NCBI GenBank assembly: GCA_963842505.1
Contig: CAWJGZ010000002.1
Coordinates: 1,178,001-1,242,000, forward strand
Origin: PALSA-129 sp963842505
GTDB taxonomy: Bacteria > Acidobacteriota > Terriglobia > Bryobacterales > Bryobacteraceae
Length of the DNA: 64,000 nucleotides
Direction of reading: 5' to 3'
Positions within the stretch are counted from its first letter, which is position 1; each line of letters begins with the position of its first letter. The position numbers and the translations under genes were made by a program. The notes below the pieces were generated by a model. That model had not been told where the DNA came from. It saw only the letters and a program-made list of their open reading frames with translations, and ran no database searches. Positions 1-10,976 of the stretch are shown here, in pieces.

Positions 1-1
1 T

Positions 2-700
2 GCGGCCATCGCCACCTACCAGCGAGCCATCCACATGGCTCCGCAGTACGCCTATCTACCCTACAACCTGGGCCTGGTGTATCAGCGCCTGAACCGCGCC
101 AAGGACGCCGAGGCGATGTACCGCAAAGCGCTCACGCTCCGTCCGGACCCGCAGACTTACAATGCGCTGGGCTATTTGAAGTTCTTTGAAAAGAAGCCCG
201 TCGAGGCCGAAGCCTTCTACAAGACCGCGCTGGCCAAGGACGCCGCACTGGTGATAGCCCGGCACAACTACGCGGTCCTACTCGACACCATTCCGAAGCG
301 TCGCGAGGAGGCTTTCCAGCTTTGGCGGGAGATCCTCCAGCAGCATCCCGATTACACGCTGTCGCGCCTGGCCCTGGCGAAGGCACTGGCCCGCGAAGGC
401 CGTAATACCGATGCGGCCGGCGAGTTCCGGGTTTTGGTGAATCAGAAGCCCGAGTATGCCGCGGCCCGAGTGGCGTTGGGAAGCCTTGAAATCAAGCTGG
501 GTAACCGCGACGCCGCGCTCGAACAGTTCACCGAGGCCTCGCGGCTCGAGCCGGAAGACGCGTCGGTGTACGAACAGATTGGAGATTTGCAGTCGGCGGT
601 GGGGAATAGCCCGGCGGCAGCCGAGGCCTACACAAAGGCGCTGCGGTACGCCACAGATGGCGCCATGAAAAAGAGAGTCCGAAGGAAACTGCAGCGTTAG
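2..700 (+). CDS. TPR-repeat protein, C-terminal part (5' end outside window)
   Basis: The frame is open from the first bases of the window, and the residues before the first Met (AAIATYQRAIH) are already TPR-like, so the gene starts upstream of base 1. About 230 residues are visible as back-to-back TPR units, with recurring patterns such as YNLGLVYQRLN, YNALGYLKF and YEQIGDLQSAVG, and a basic C-terminus (KKRVRRKLQR). TPR arrays are protein-interaction scaffolds; no catalytic domain is visible. The full protein could carry an N-terminal domain, so its specific role cannot be told. It stops 45 bases before a start codon with a good ribosome-binding site at 746. Confidence 0.85.
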   Translation, partial: AAIATYQRAIHMAPQYAYLPYNLGLVYQRLNRAKDAEAMYRKALTLRPDPQTYNALGYLKFFEKKPVEAEAFYKTALAKDAALVIARHNYAVLLDTIPKRREEAFQLWREILQQHPDYTLSRLALAKALAREGRNTDAAGEFRVLVNQKPEYAAARVALGSLEIKLGNRDAALEQFTEASRLEPEDASVYEQIGDLQSAVGNSPAAAEAYTKALRYATDGAMKKRVRRKLQR

Positions 701-961
701 GAGGTTATTCCGAACTGGGAATCGCGTTGGTCGTGGAGGAGTGAAATGAACAGGAAATCGTTCTTGAGGTTGTGGGCTGTCATGGGCGGGCGCTTACGGG
801 CGGCGGGCTGGCTCGAGGCATCCAAATCACTGTTCCATAGCTCCCGGAGCGACCTCCGAGAGAAGGTCGGTATGAGGGCACTCCGCATGGCTTCCGATCG
901 GGAGAGACTCCGGGCTGCAGGCGGTGTTTGCAGCGGCGTCTATGAGGGAGGTATCGGGCCA

Positions 962-3900
962 ATGAACACGATCGTTGTGCCGGGTTCCAGCCGGCACGCC
1001 GTGTGGCGCCCGGCGCTCTCCATTCGTCTTGCGGCAGCGTGCGCGGTCTTGCTATTCGCCCGCTTATCTTCGGCTCAGCTAGGTACGGTCACTTTGATTT
1101 CGCCGGCGAATGGTGGGTATACCACGGCAACCCCCACGCTTAAGTGGGCGGCGTTCCCCAGTGCCAGCTCCTATTGGGTTCAAATATATGTGAGCGAAAC
1201 GCGGCAGGTGTACAACCAGTACACTTCATTAACCCAGGTAACGGTGTCGCCTGCGTTACAGACCGGCATAGAATTTGGGTGGTACGTCGTGGCGTACAAC
1301 AACGGCGGGAACCCGATTGCTGATTCTGACGAGTGGTTCTTTTCGGTATCTGGCGCACCGGCGCTGAGCATCAGCAAGACACATGTGGGGAACTTCACGC
1401 AGGGGCAGGCCGGTGCGACGTACACCGTCACGGTGTCCAACAACGGCCTCTCGGCCGGCCCGACCAGCGGTACGGTGACGGTGACCGAGACGGCGCCCCC
1501 GGGCTTGAGCCTGGTGTCGATGGCCGGGACGGGATGGACGTGTGCGGGCAAGACCTGCACACGGAGCGACGTTCTGGCGGCGGGCTCCAGTTACCCCGCG
1601 ATCACGGTGACGGTGAACGTGGCAACTACCGCCACTTCGCCGCAGGTGAACGCCGTGAGCGTGTCGGGCGGCGGATCAGGAAGCGCGAACGCGACGGATT
1701 CGACAAGCATCCTTCCACCAGCCAGCGTCAGTTGCAACCCGCAGAGCGGCACTTACACCTCGGGTCAGCAGTACTCGACCACATGTACGGTTTCGGGAGA
1801 GACAGGGCCGGTCAGTTGGACTTTTTCGGCCTTGCCCTCCTGGCTGCAGATCAGCTCCATGCTTTATACCACTTGTACCCTCAGCGGAACCGTGCCCAGC
1901 CCTCCTCCTAACTCCTATAGCGTGACCGTGACCGCCACCGGCTATCCTGGCACGTATCCGGTTCCAACGGCTTCAACCACGGTTACCATCAATGTATTGG
2001 TTTCGAGCACCGGCACGCTCGGAGTCTCGCCGACTTCCTTGTCCTACAGCGTCACCGCGGGAGTGGTGCCACCACCTCAAAACCTCACCATTACGAGCAC
2101 TTCGGGAACGCTTTCGTGGAATGCCGCCACAGCGCTCACAAACTCCGCGCCCGCCAACTGGATCAGCGCCTCGCCTGCGAGCGGATCGGCCAGCCCCGGC
2201 AGTCCCGGTAGCACAACGGTTTCCATCCTCCCCGTCGTCACCACCTTTCCCACCGGGACCTACACAGCCAACGTGAGCATCAGCTCCGGGGGGCAGATAA
2301 AGACGGCAGCGGTCACCATGAGCGTGGTGCAGAACTACCTGGTGCTCCCCCAGAAGGTCATGGTCTTTGCCGCACTGGTCAACGCACCCGGGCCGCCCGT
2401 ACAAACTCTCCCGGTCAGTACGTCCGCCGGCACCGTCCCGTTCAGCAGCCAGATTCAGTATCCGACTCCGCCGCCGCCCGCTCAGTGGCTGTCGGCGTCC
2501 CAGGCAAGCCCTTCCGCGCCCACGTACCTCACCGTCGCCGTGCAACCTAGCGGTTCCCCGGCCGGTACTTACATCGGATACGTCAACCTTGTCACTACGA
2601 CGACCTACCCGGTCTCGGTCACTTTGGTGGTAGAAGCAGCTCCGGACGATACCTACACGTTCAACTATCAGATCGGTGGCGCCATGCCGGCCCCGGCTAC
2701 GGTGCAACTCACCAGCGGCGGCACACCGGTTTCGGTCCTGGCGGGTGCGGGGAGCGATCAAAACAACTGGCTGTCGGTCAGCCCGACTACAGCCGTCATA
2801 CCCGCGATTTTCACTGTTACGGCCTCACCCGGCTCGCTTCCCGTTGGGCAATACAAGGGAACGCTCGCATTCACTGACCTGCTTGGCGACACCGCGGTCG
2901 ATCTATTCATACTGAGCATCACCCCCGTTGCGACCCAGACGGTCCAGACGATTTCGCACATTGCCGACGGCGGCGGCTGGTCGACGAGCATCATTCTGGT
3001 CAATACCGGCGCCCAGCCAGCGTCGTTTACACTGCAGGTTACGGGCGACAACGGAGCCGCGATTGCCCGTTCCTCGACTGGGTCGGGATGCTTTCGACAA
3101 CCGGGACGATTCCGGTCGGAGGGTCAACGATCATTTCGACCGATGGAACCGCCGCGCAGCTCTCCGAGGGCTGGGCGCGGGTGACGAGCGCTCAATCGAT
3201 CGATGGTACGGCGATTTTCCGGTCGGCGCAGCCGAAGGGTTCGGCTGTTCCCTATCAGGAAGCCGCCGTCCCGCTGCTTACGGCCGGCAGCAGTACACTG
3301 CTCTTCCCCTTCGACAACAATGCGAACCTGGCTACCGGCGTCGCACTGGCGGCTCCGGACAACAGCACGGCCACCACGGTCACCTGGCGGCAACGCAACC
3401 AGGCCGGGCAGAACCTTACTTCCTCACCCGAGCAGCCGGTGACATTGCCGCCATTCGGCCATACGGCATTCGTGCTGCCAGTCGATTCCGCACTAGCGGC
3501 CAACCTGCGCGGCGTGGCTGAGTTCGATTCCCCAAACGGCTCCATCTTTGGTTTGGGGATTCGCTCCAACAGCGGGGCCTTCACTTCAGTGGAAGCTGTC
3601 ACGAGCCAGCCGCCGGCGACCAAGATCATCTCCCACATCGCCGATGGTGGGTCGTGGAAGACGACCATCATTCTGGTGAATACGGATACTGTGGCAGCGA
3701 CGTTTACGGTCAATCTCTGGCAGGACAATGGGAATCCATTCGCGGTACAACTCGTGGGTTCCTCGGCGCAGTCCAGCATTTCGGGCGTCATCCCGGTGGG
3801 CGGCACCTATACGATCGAAACGGCCGATGTGGCAAGCCAGACCACAACCGGATGGGCCGAGGTGTTGAGCAACCAGTCGATCGGCGGAACGGCCATTTTC

Positions 3901-4273
3901 CGCGAGAACCGGCAGCGGCCAGGAAGCCGCGGTGCCACTGTTGACTAAGGGAGGGATGAAACTGATGCTGCCATTCGACAGCGGGTCAGGGTTCGCGTTG
4001 GGCGTGGCATTAGCGAACCCCAGCGTGACACAGGACGCCACCATTACCTACACGTTACGGGATCAGAATGGGAATGCGATTCCGAATAATCCGCCACAAT
4101 CGATTTCGCTGCCGCGACATCAGCACACCTCTCTCGTGCTGCCGGTGAACCTGAACGGGGCTGCCGAACTGAAGGGAGTAGTGGAATTCGACTCGCCAAA
4201 TGGGGCCGTCTTTGTGCTGGGCATTCGTTCCAACAACGGAGCATTTACTTCCGTGCGCGCCTTAGGTCAATAA
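962..4273 (+). CDS. Secreted multi-domain surface protein with DUF11/BACON-like repeats, two frameshifts
   Basis: I take the start at 962: a GAGGGAGG site precedes it and the next 35 residues form a clear signal peptide ending SSAQ. An in-frame ATG at 746 also has a GGAGG site, but its 72 extra residues look non-coding in composition and would bury the signal. The order is an FN3-like domain, a DUF11-like domain, BACON-like beta-sandwiches, then two tandem repeats of about 220 residues each opening with SHIADGG and closing with GIRSN-GAFTSV. Reading needs a shift near 3066-3071 (in a ccc run) and another near 3903-3911, where GSGQEAAVPLL resumes. No other stop interrupts it, so the shifts may be sequencing errors or recent damage. 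Likely a cell-surface or adhesion protein; function unknown. Confidence 0.75.
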
Positions 4274-4664
4274 GCGATGCGGTATTTGACGGCTGTCCAG
4301 GTGGTCCCGGCGGTTGGCAGGCGAAAGCGCCCGGTGAGCGGTCTTCGGTGCATACCCACTTCCTGGACCACGTTTGCGTGGTGGTTCACGGATCCAAGAT
4401 TCGGGAATTTCGCTCTGGCGAGCGGTTGCTGCTGTCCGTACCCTACCGGCCGCAGATGACGGAGGCTCCGCTTTCGGCTTCGGTGGCGGCTTCAGACGTC
4501 GGCCCGGCAGGCGTGAGTGTTGTGGCCGTCGACACGGCCGGATGAAGCCGCACAAGATTGCCCGATCGCGGCGTTCGGGCCCAGGCGGGGTTGGCGATTG
4601 CCGGCGTGGCAGGTAGTGAAGATGAAGCCGTAGCGCGAGCGGGGGCGCCAAGGCCGTCCGTGGC
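4274..4664. other. Gap with no recognisable gene
   Basis: This stretch separates the surface protein from the 3' end of the minus-strand hydrolase. A plus-strand frame at 4348-4545 (GTG start) reads VHGSKIREFRSGERLLLSV and has coding-like codon use, but I see no ribosome-binding site and recognise no family. Other open frames here are arginine- and proline-rich shadows. It may hold a gene remnant. Confidence 0.3.
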
Positions 4665-6905
4665 TTATTGGTTGGGGAGCAGGAGTTTCCGAGCGGTGGC
4701 CCCGTCGCGGAAGATCATCACGGGCCGGGCAGCGGGGGCGTCTACCACGATTTTCCCGGCGGCGATGGATACCTGAGCGGGTTCCGCACGGTCGGAGAAC
4801 AGCGCGAACGCCGCGATGGCGGACGGATTCCAGCCGCTGGGGAGCGGCGCGGAGAGTTGTTTGCCCGCCTTGGAATAGAAGGCGATTCGATCGCCGCCGA
4901 TGGGGCAGAACGTATCGCCGTTGCGGGCCACTTCGACGCCATTGACGGTGACGGAGTATGCTTTGGTTTTCCAATCGATGTCGATGCTGGAATTGCCTTC
5001 GAGGCCGATGAGGGTGCGATCTCCCTCGCGGCGGAAAGTCTCAATATTGCGGTAATGGACGGCAAACCAGGGGACGATTGCGCTGTAGTATACGCCGGCT
5101 AAGTGTTCCACCGTGCCATCCGGAAAAGCCGGGAACTCATGGCCGTTGTAGAACAGGGTGTAGACTTCCGGCGCGGCGCGCCACGCCGAGCCACTCATGC
5201 CCCAAATGGCGGAGCGGCGGTAAATGGCGGCTGCCAGCGGAATGGGATCGCCGCCGAAGGGCGACTCGCCGCCGGAGGGCCCGTTGTCATTGACGGAGTT
5301 CTTTCCGATGAAGGCGTAGCGCAACTGTTCCGATACGATATCGAGGCCGCACTTTTTGAATTCCTCGAGCACCTTGTAACGGCCCTCGGTGAGATTTTTG
5401 ATGCCGCTGGCGGGATGCGCGGGGTCCCAATCGTTGCGGATTGGATAGTAGGAGAGAACATCGATGAGGTAAGTGTCCTTCACCGGATATTGGGCGCAGG
5501 TGTAGCGGACGCGTTCGGGTCCCGGCCCGGCCATGTACTTGGCGAGGCCGATGATGTAGGAGTTCTCGCCGGTCCAGTTGCGGCTGAGCCATAGCTGGCC
5601 ATCGGGGCGGCGGGCGATCATGGACTCGTCCCAGGCGGGGCTGCTCTTATACGCGTCGTCGTAGTTGTCGGAGAAACTCACGTTAGCGTTAACGGTGCGG
5701 GCGTCGGCGATCAGCGCCTTCAGTCCGTCGTAGCCGCCCAATCGCGAATTGACCTGCGCGACGGCGGGGTAGCCGGTATCCTTGCCGCGGTACTGCCAGC
5801 CCCACAGGTACGCGACTTGCGGCGCATGCGCAGTGAGGGCGGCCAACTGGTGAATCATCTGGCGGGTTTGTTCGAAGGTGGAGCGGGGCCGCGGCCACGC
5901 CGGCTGATCGCTGTGAACAAAGTATTGGAACTTGTCGTCGTAGTAGTGGGTGGGAATCTCCGGCATGCGGGCGCGAACGAGCTTGGCGCCATCCAGCCAA
6001 TCGACGACGCCGTCACCGCCGCGACGGCCGATGAAATCCAAGCGGCAGAGCGGCCGCTGGCCCACCAGCAGGTTGGGCGTGCGCTGGTTGCCGGAAATAC
6101 GAGGATTCCCGGGGTCCATGTTCATGTCCTGCGACAGGCTGCCGTTGACGCGATACACGTGGATCGTGCCTAGCATGGCGCGGTGGTGGCCCGATGGGCC
6201 TTCCACGGCCAGTTCCGTGGTGTTCATGAAGGCCAGTGTTTCCTCGACGCAGAGCGCTTTGGAGGTACCGATTATGGCGACCGGGAGGGTAGCGGCGACA
6301 CCGCCCCAGAAACGGTTCTGCGGAGCATGGGCTGGTTTCGCATCGGCCAGCGCGACCACGCTGCCGCCTTGGTCGCCATACGCCAGCCAGGCCGGACCGT
6401 CCTCTTCACGGATAGTGGCCAGATCGGGAGTGGCCACGTCGATGAGTTCGAAGCCGGGTTCTTCGCGCACGGCCTCCAGCGAAACGTAGACGGCGGCTCC
6501 GTTCAGTTCGTAACGCAAAGTGAAAGTGGCAGCGGTCTTGCCGCGCCTTTCGGCTGCGAACAGGAAATCGGCGCGGCTGGCCGCGGCTGCCGAACTGCGA
6601 AGGCGGACCGGCACCTGGCGGAAGCCATACGGTTCGCGGCAGAAGACGGTCGCGACGATGCCGTGGGAGGTGTCTGCTCCGTGGATGGCCGCTTTGGCGG
6701 CCGCCAGGCGGTACTCGGAAGGGAGTCCGCGGGCGCGATCCAGGACGACCTCAAGTTGTGTGGATTTTAGCAGCACCGGATGGCTGGGCGCCGGGCGCGT
6801 CTGGGCCGCGGCGGCGGCGGCGGCGATGGCGGCAACCGCCAAGACAGGGGTGACGCGGGGCTGCCCACGCCGTAAACGCTTGCAACAAAATCTCTTGACT
6901 TGCAT
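4665..6905 (-). CDS. Secreted glycoside hydrolase, GH101-like TIM barrel (putative)
   Basis: A 746-residue protein with a basic N-terminus and Ala-rich hydrophobic stretch ending AAAQT, so it is exported. An N-terminal beta-rich part (to about 300) is followed by a barrel-like part containing PQVAYLWGWQYRG, ANVSFSDNYDDAY and TYLIDVLSYYPIRNDW, then a C-terminal beta domain. The Asp-rich segments resemble the endo-alpha-N-acetylgalactosaminidase (GH101) and DUF5696-type barrels; I cannot fix the family or the catalytic pair by eye. It diverges from a TonB receptor across a 69-base gap holding a palindrome, which suggests common control and a role in breaking the glycan that the receptor imports. 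The start overlaps no better-supported alternative. Confidence 0.65.
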   Translation of the reverse strand: MQVKRFCCKRLRRGQPRVTPVLAVAAIAAAAAAAQTRPAPSHPVLLKSTQLEVVLDRARGLPSEYRLAAAKAAIHGADTSHGIVATVFCREPYGFRQVPVRLRSSAAAASRADFLFAAERRGKTAATFTLRYELNGAAVYVSLEAVREEPGFELIDVATPDLATIREEDGPAWLAYGDQGGSVVALADAKPAHAPQNRFWGGVAATLPVAIIGTSKALCVEETLAFMNTTELAVEGPSGHHRAMLGTIHVYRVNGSLSQDMNMDPGNPRISGNQRTPNLLVGQRPLCRLDFIGRRGGDGVVDWLDGAKLVRARMPEIPTHYYDDKFQYFVHSDQPAWPRPRSTFEQTRQMIHQLAALTAHAPQVAYLWGWQYRGKDTGYPAVAQVNSRLGGYDGLKALIADARTVNANVSFSDNYDDAYKSSPAWDESMIARRPDGQLWLSRNWTGENSYIIGLAKYMAGPGPERVRYTCAQYPVKDTYLIDVLSYYPIRNDWDPAHPASGIKNLTEGRYKVLEEFKKCGLDIVSEQLRYAFIGKNSVNDNGPSGGESPFGGDPIPLAAAIYRRSAIWGMSGSAWRAAPEVYTLFYNGHEFPAFPDGTVEHLAGVYYSAIVPWFAVHYRNIETFRREGDRTLIGLEGNSSIDIDWKTKAYSVTVNGVEVARNGDTFCPIGGDRIAFYSKAGKQLSAPLPSGWNPSAIAAFALFSDRAEPAQVSIAAGKIVVDAPAARPVMIFRDGATARKLLLPNQ

Positions 6906-6934
6906 GATTTCCTGGTAGATGATTATGGCATAAC

Positions 6935-6958
6935 TTTAACGGTATCGGTACCGCTAAA
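6935..6958. promoter_or_regulatory. LacI-type operator-like palindrome between divergent genes
   Basis: A 24-base imperfect palindrome (arms TTTAACGGTA and TACCGCTAAA around a central CG-containing core) lies midway between the start of the minus-strand hydrolase (6905) and the plus-strand TonB receptor (6975). Symmetric sites with a central CG step are typical of LacI-family operators, and a LacI gene lies at 15313. A related half-site, TTTAGCG, occurs upstream of the fucosidase. Control of both divergent genes by one regulator is inferred. Confidence 0.5.
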
Positions 6959-6974
6959 CTTCATGGAGGTCAAG

Positions 6975-9900
6975 ATGAGAACCCGGTTGTTTCTCGGGCG
7001 GGCCATCGTGCTCGCCGCGGCTGTGTCATTCTCTTTAACCACCGCAACGTTGTTTGCGCAGACCCCCACGGCCGTGGTGAACGGCACCGTGACAGACCCT
7101 TCCGGCGCCGTTGTACCAGACGCCAGGGTGACAGTTGTCAATCAAGACACCAACATCTTGAGCACAAAGAACACCAGCGCGGACGGGACGTTTACCATCG
7201 TCAATCTTCTGCCGGGCAACTACACGCTCACCGTGGAGAAGAATGGCTTCAAGAAAGTCGCGCTGCCCGCATTCAAGCTCGATGTGAACCAGACGCTGAC
7301 CGAGAATCTGGCGCTGCAAGTGGGCGAGTCGACCCAGACCGTAACGGTGAGCGCCGAATCGGTGGGCGTGATGGTGCAGCGGGCAACTACCGAGTTGGGC
7401 ATGACCTTCGACGAACACATGGCGCACGAGCTGCCGCTGAACGGCCGCAACTTCACTCAGTTGCTGATCCTCCAGCCCGGCGTCAATCCGCTGGACACGT
7501 CGCAGGGCAACTCTTCGGGCAAAACCGGCGCCGGCGGCAACCCGGACGGAGGCAACATATCGCTCCCGAACGCCACCGTCTACAAGGTCTCGGCCAACGG
7601 TGCGGGCAACCGGTCGAACGCCTTTTATATGGATGGCATCATTAACACCGACGACCGGGGCGGCGGCTGGGCCATCCCGCCCATTGCCGACACCATCCAG
7701 GAATTCAAGGTGCAGTCGCATAACAACGATGCGCAATACGGAAACGTGCTGGGCTCGGTGGTGAACATTGTCACCAAGACCGGCACCAACCAGTTCCACG
7801 GTTCGGCTTGGGAATTCGCGCGCAGCCAGATTTTCGACGCCCGCAACCCGTTCACCGGCTTCTGTTCCCCGGCATTCTGTCCGACCCTGGCCAACACGCT
7901 GGCAGCCCAGGTGGCCGCCGGCACGCAAACGGCGGCAGGGGCTTCCGCCATCCTCACCGGCACGCCCGTTTCGCCGGTGGGCTACTCGCAGAACGAATTC
8001 GGCGGCACCTTCGGCGGACCGATTATCAAGAACAAGACGTTCTTCTATGTCGCATATGAAGGCTGGAGGTATTCGCAGCCGAACGGCAGCTACGCCATCG
8101 TTCCGAGTGCGGCAGAGATGGCGGGCGACTTCACGGGCACGGTGAGTCCGGAATTGATCGGGGCGGTGAATGCCACCAAGACGGCCATCACGCCAAACAC
8201 CATTTTCAACCCGTTCGCCGAATCGGGGGCGAACTCGTCGGTGCGGTTCATGTGCGATACATCCGGAAATCCGAACCCCCTGGTGAATCCCGGCCTGGCC
8301 TTTGGCCAAGCGGGGTACGGAACCCAGATGTCGGGCGGGACACCCTGCAACAAGATTCCGGCGGGCCTCATCGATACCAAGCTGGCCAATGTGATTACCG
8401 CCTACACCGGGCCGCAGTTTAAGAACTGCCAGATCACTCCCAACCTCACCTTCGCGGTCGACAATTGCCTGGACACCCGCAGCACCGTCAACAATGCCAA
8501 CAATTTCGATTTTCGCGTGGACCATCACTTCAGCGAAAAGAATGTCGTGTTTGGCCGGGCTTACATGATGTGGGATACCAACAACGGGATCGTCGCGGGC
8601 ACAACCTCTATAACGCCAAGCCCATTCCACACGTGGAACATCGGCGGGGCCTGGGATCATGTCTTCACTCCGAACCTGATCCTGGAAGTCCGCGGCGGAA
8701 TCAACGCGCGTCCCGTCCAGGTGAATCCGACCAATCCGAGTGGCTATGCCCCCGAGACTCAGGCCGGCTTCAACAACCTCGACGCGACAGCCGGGTACTT
8801 CCTGAACGTGGGCAGCTACATCGGGTCCGCCAATAGCGGAATCGGCAATGTGGGGCCGCAATACCGCGCCAACCCGGAGCACAACTTCACCGGCGCGATG
8901 ACCTGGAGCCGCGGCCGGCACACCTTCCGGTTCGGCGGCGAGTATCTCTACGAGAACCGCCTGGAGATCAACACCTATGAGACGTTCACCTCCGCCGCAA
9001 CCCAGACCTGTCCCACCAACGCCTCCGGACTGTTTGCCTGCGGCAGCAACCAGGGCAACGCCCTGGCCTCCATGCTGCTGGATTTGCCCTCGGCACTGAC
9101 GGTGAATGTGCCGCAGTATGAGGAGGTCCATGTCCGCATGGCGCCGATGGGCTTCTTCATCCAGGACGAATGGCACGTGCGGTCGAACCTGACCATCGAT
9201 GTCGGGCTGCGATACGACTACGACCCGGCTGTCAAGATCCTCACCTCCAACGGCGAGACCGTCAACTCCCTGAACCTGCCGGGCGGCCAGTTCATCATCG
9301 GGGATAAGCAAAGCGCCGCATACACCACGGGGTGCAGTTCATCCCAACTTCCGCCTTGTGTTCCGAACGGCCTCGGCAGCGCCAACCCCGCATTCCAGGT
9401 GACGGTTGGCGGGGTCACCTATAACACGCTCAATAACATCTCGTTTTCTTCCACCCAGCCGGCCCTGAAAGCCATCGCGGATAATATCGGCCCGCGGATC
9501 GGCATCGCGTGGGGGTTCGCGCACAATATGGTTCTGCGCGCCGGCTATGGAATCTTCTACGATCCCATCGCTTACCGCAGCCAATACGCGGAGAACACGC
9601 TCCAGGGTTCCATCTGGCCTTGGACCCGCGGCGTGTCCGACACGCTTAATAACGCTCCCATGGGAACGGCCGCCACTCCCACCGTGGCGCCCATTTGCAC
9701 CAGCCTCGCAACCTGCGGCCCGTACGGCGGCTACGCGACTTCCCAGCTCACCGGACTGGCGGGGAGCAACCCGATTGTGGTGGCGCCCACGCCTTGGGGT
9801 TCCACCTTCGGCGGCTATACCAACGCCCCCAACTATAGCGACCCCCGCTCGCAGCAGTGGAACTTCCAGATCGAACGGCAGTTGACGGCCACCAGTATGG

Positions 9901-10976
9901 CTTCCATAGGTTATGTGGGCAGCCACACGCAGCGCCTGGAATGGTGCTGCAGGGCCAATTACCCGCAGGGCGGCCCGTTCTGCGAGAACAACGCGGCCCA
10001 GGGGTTCACGTGCCCGGGCACGCCGCTCACGCAGGCGCAGATCACTGCCAACGAATACATGCCTTGGGCGGCGCAAGGCTGGAATTACTCGCAGTCCACC
10101 GGGTTTTCCACCTTCCATGCCCTGGAGGCACAATTCCAGCAGCGCTTCGCGCACGGGCTCGAAACGGTGGTGGCATTCACGTGGGAAAAATGCCTGGGCG
10201 ATTCCAATGGCGACTTTAACGCCGAGAACGGCTCCGAGGGCGCCCCGTACGAATACTTCTTCAACGGTCACTTGTCGAAGGGCGTGTGCACGTACGACAT
10301 CCCAAAAGTGTTCACCTTTACCGCCGTCTACCAGTTACCGTTCGGCCGTGGACAACACTGGCTGCGCCACGGCGTGCTTTCGCGCGTGCTCGGCAACTGG
10401 GAAACCAATTATGCGTTACTCGCCCGCACAGGCCAGGCATTCAACCCAAGCTGGGGCGGCGCCAGCAGCATCTGCACCTTGACCACGACCACGAATTGCG
10501 TACCGGCAACGATTGGAGGCGTTGCCCCAACCAGCACCGATCCGGCGAATCTTTCCGACGCGGCGGGCTCCATCACCGGCTACAGTCGCCCGAGCGTGCT
10601 CCCCAACTGCCAGATCAAAGTGGATAACCCGAGCGTGACCGAGTGGTACAATCCGGCCTGTTTCGTGAGCCCGGCGTCGCTCGCGGTGGGGCCCGGCTAC
10701 GGCTTCGGCGACACTCCCATCGGCTTCCTGCGGACCATGCGGTGGATCAACCTGGACGTGGTGCTGGCCAAGGACATCCCGATCACCGAAACCAAGAGGC
10801 TGCAGTTCCGGGCCGAAGCGTTTAACGTATTCAACCACATGATCCTGGCCGCGCCGGGCACGTCGGTTGCGCCTTCAGTCTCGAATGGAGCGATCAGCTA
10901 CGGTTCGGCCGGCGTGATTACCAACATCGCGAATACACCGCGGTCGATGCAGCTTGCGCTGAAGTTCCTGTTCTAA
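6975..10976 (+). CDS. Oar-like TonB-dependent outer-membrane receptor with carboxypeptidase-regulatory domain
   Basis: The ATG at 6975 is chosen because GGAGGT lies 5 bases upstream and a signal peptide (RAIVLAAAVSFSLTTATLFA) follows at once; the frame is open for 25 more codons upstream. After the signal come a CarboxypepD_reg beta-sandwich (VVNGTVTDPSGAVVPDARV), a plug region (LPLNGRNFTQLLILQPGV), and a long beta-barrel ending in an aromatic residue (LALKFLF), as expected for outer-membrane barrels. Length (1334 aa) is normal for acidobacterial Oar/TonB proteins. Such receptors import oligosaccharides or peptides using TonB energy. The divergent GH101-like hydrolase suggests an oligosaccharide. 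No SusD homologue accompanies it. Confidence 0.9.
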   Translation: MRTRLFLGRAIVLAAAVSFSLTTATLFAQTPTAVVNGTVTDPSGAVVPDARVTVVNQDTNILSTKNTSADGTFTIVNLLPGNYTLTVEKNGFKKVALPAFKLDVNQTLTENLALQVGESTQTVTVSAESVGVMVQRATTELGMTFDEHMAHELPLNGRNFTQLLILQPGVNPLDTSQGNSSGKTGAGGNPDGGNISLPNATVYKVSANGAGNRSNAFYMDGIINTDDRGGGWAIPPIADTIQEFKVQSHNNDAQYGNVLGSVVNIVTKTGTNQFHGSAWEFARSQIFDARNPFTGFCSPAFCPTLANTLAAQVAAGTQTAAGASAILTGTPVSPVGYSQNEFGGTFGGPIIKNKTFFYVAYEGWRYSQPNGSYAIVPSAAEMAGDFTGTVSPELIGAVNATKTAITPNTIFNPFAESGANSSVRFMCDTSGNPNPLVNPGLAFGQAGYGTQMSGGTPCNKIPAGLIDTKLANVITAYTGPQFKNCQITPNLTFAVDNCLDTRSTVNNANNFDFRVDHHFSEKNVVFGRAYMMWDTNNGIVAGTTSITPSPFHTWNIGGAWDHVFTPNLILEVRGGINARPVQVNPTNPSGYAPETQAGFNNLDATAGYFLNVGSYIGSANSGIGNVGPQYRANPEHNFTGAMTWSRGRHTFRFGGEYLYENRLEINTYETFTSAATQTCPTNASGLFACGSNQGNALASMLLDLPSALTVNVPQYEEVHVRMAPMGFFIQDEWHVRSNLTIDVGLRYDYDPAVKILTSNGETVNSLNLPGGQFIIGDKQSAAYTTGCSSSQLPPCVPNGLGSANPAFQVTVGGVTYNTLNNISFSSTQPALKAIADNIGPRIGIAWGFAHNMVLRAGYGIFYDPIAYRSQYAENTLQGSIWPWTRGVSDTLNNAPMGTAATPTVAPICTSLATCGPYGGYATSQLTGLAGSNPIVVAPTPWGSTFGGYTNAPNYSDPRSQQWNFQIERQLTATSMASIGYVGSHTQRLEWCCRANYPQGGPFCENNAAQGFTCPGTPLTQAQITANEYMPWAAQGWNYSQSTGFSTFHALEAQFQQRFAHGLETVVAFTWEKCLGDSNGDFNAENGSEGAPYEYFFNGHLSKGVCTYDIPKVFTFTAVYQLPFGRGQHWLRHGVLSRVLGNWETNYALLARTGQAFNPSWGGASSICTLTTTTNCVPATIGGVAPTSTDPANLSDAAGSITGYSRPSVLPNCQIKVDNPSVTEWYNPACFVSPASLAVGPGYGFGDTPIGFLRTMRWINLDVVLAKDIPITETKRLQFRAEAFNVFNHMILAAPGTSVAPSVSNGAISYGSAGVITNIANTPRSMQLALKFLF

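Noticed and set aside
746..961. Start of the surface protein at 746
   Set aside because: It has a good ribosome-binding site, but the signal peptide lies only after the ATG at 962, which also has one.
7035..9311. 758-codon minus-strand open frame
   Set aside because: Antisense of the TonB receptor; composition is that of a shadow frame in high-GC DNA.
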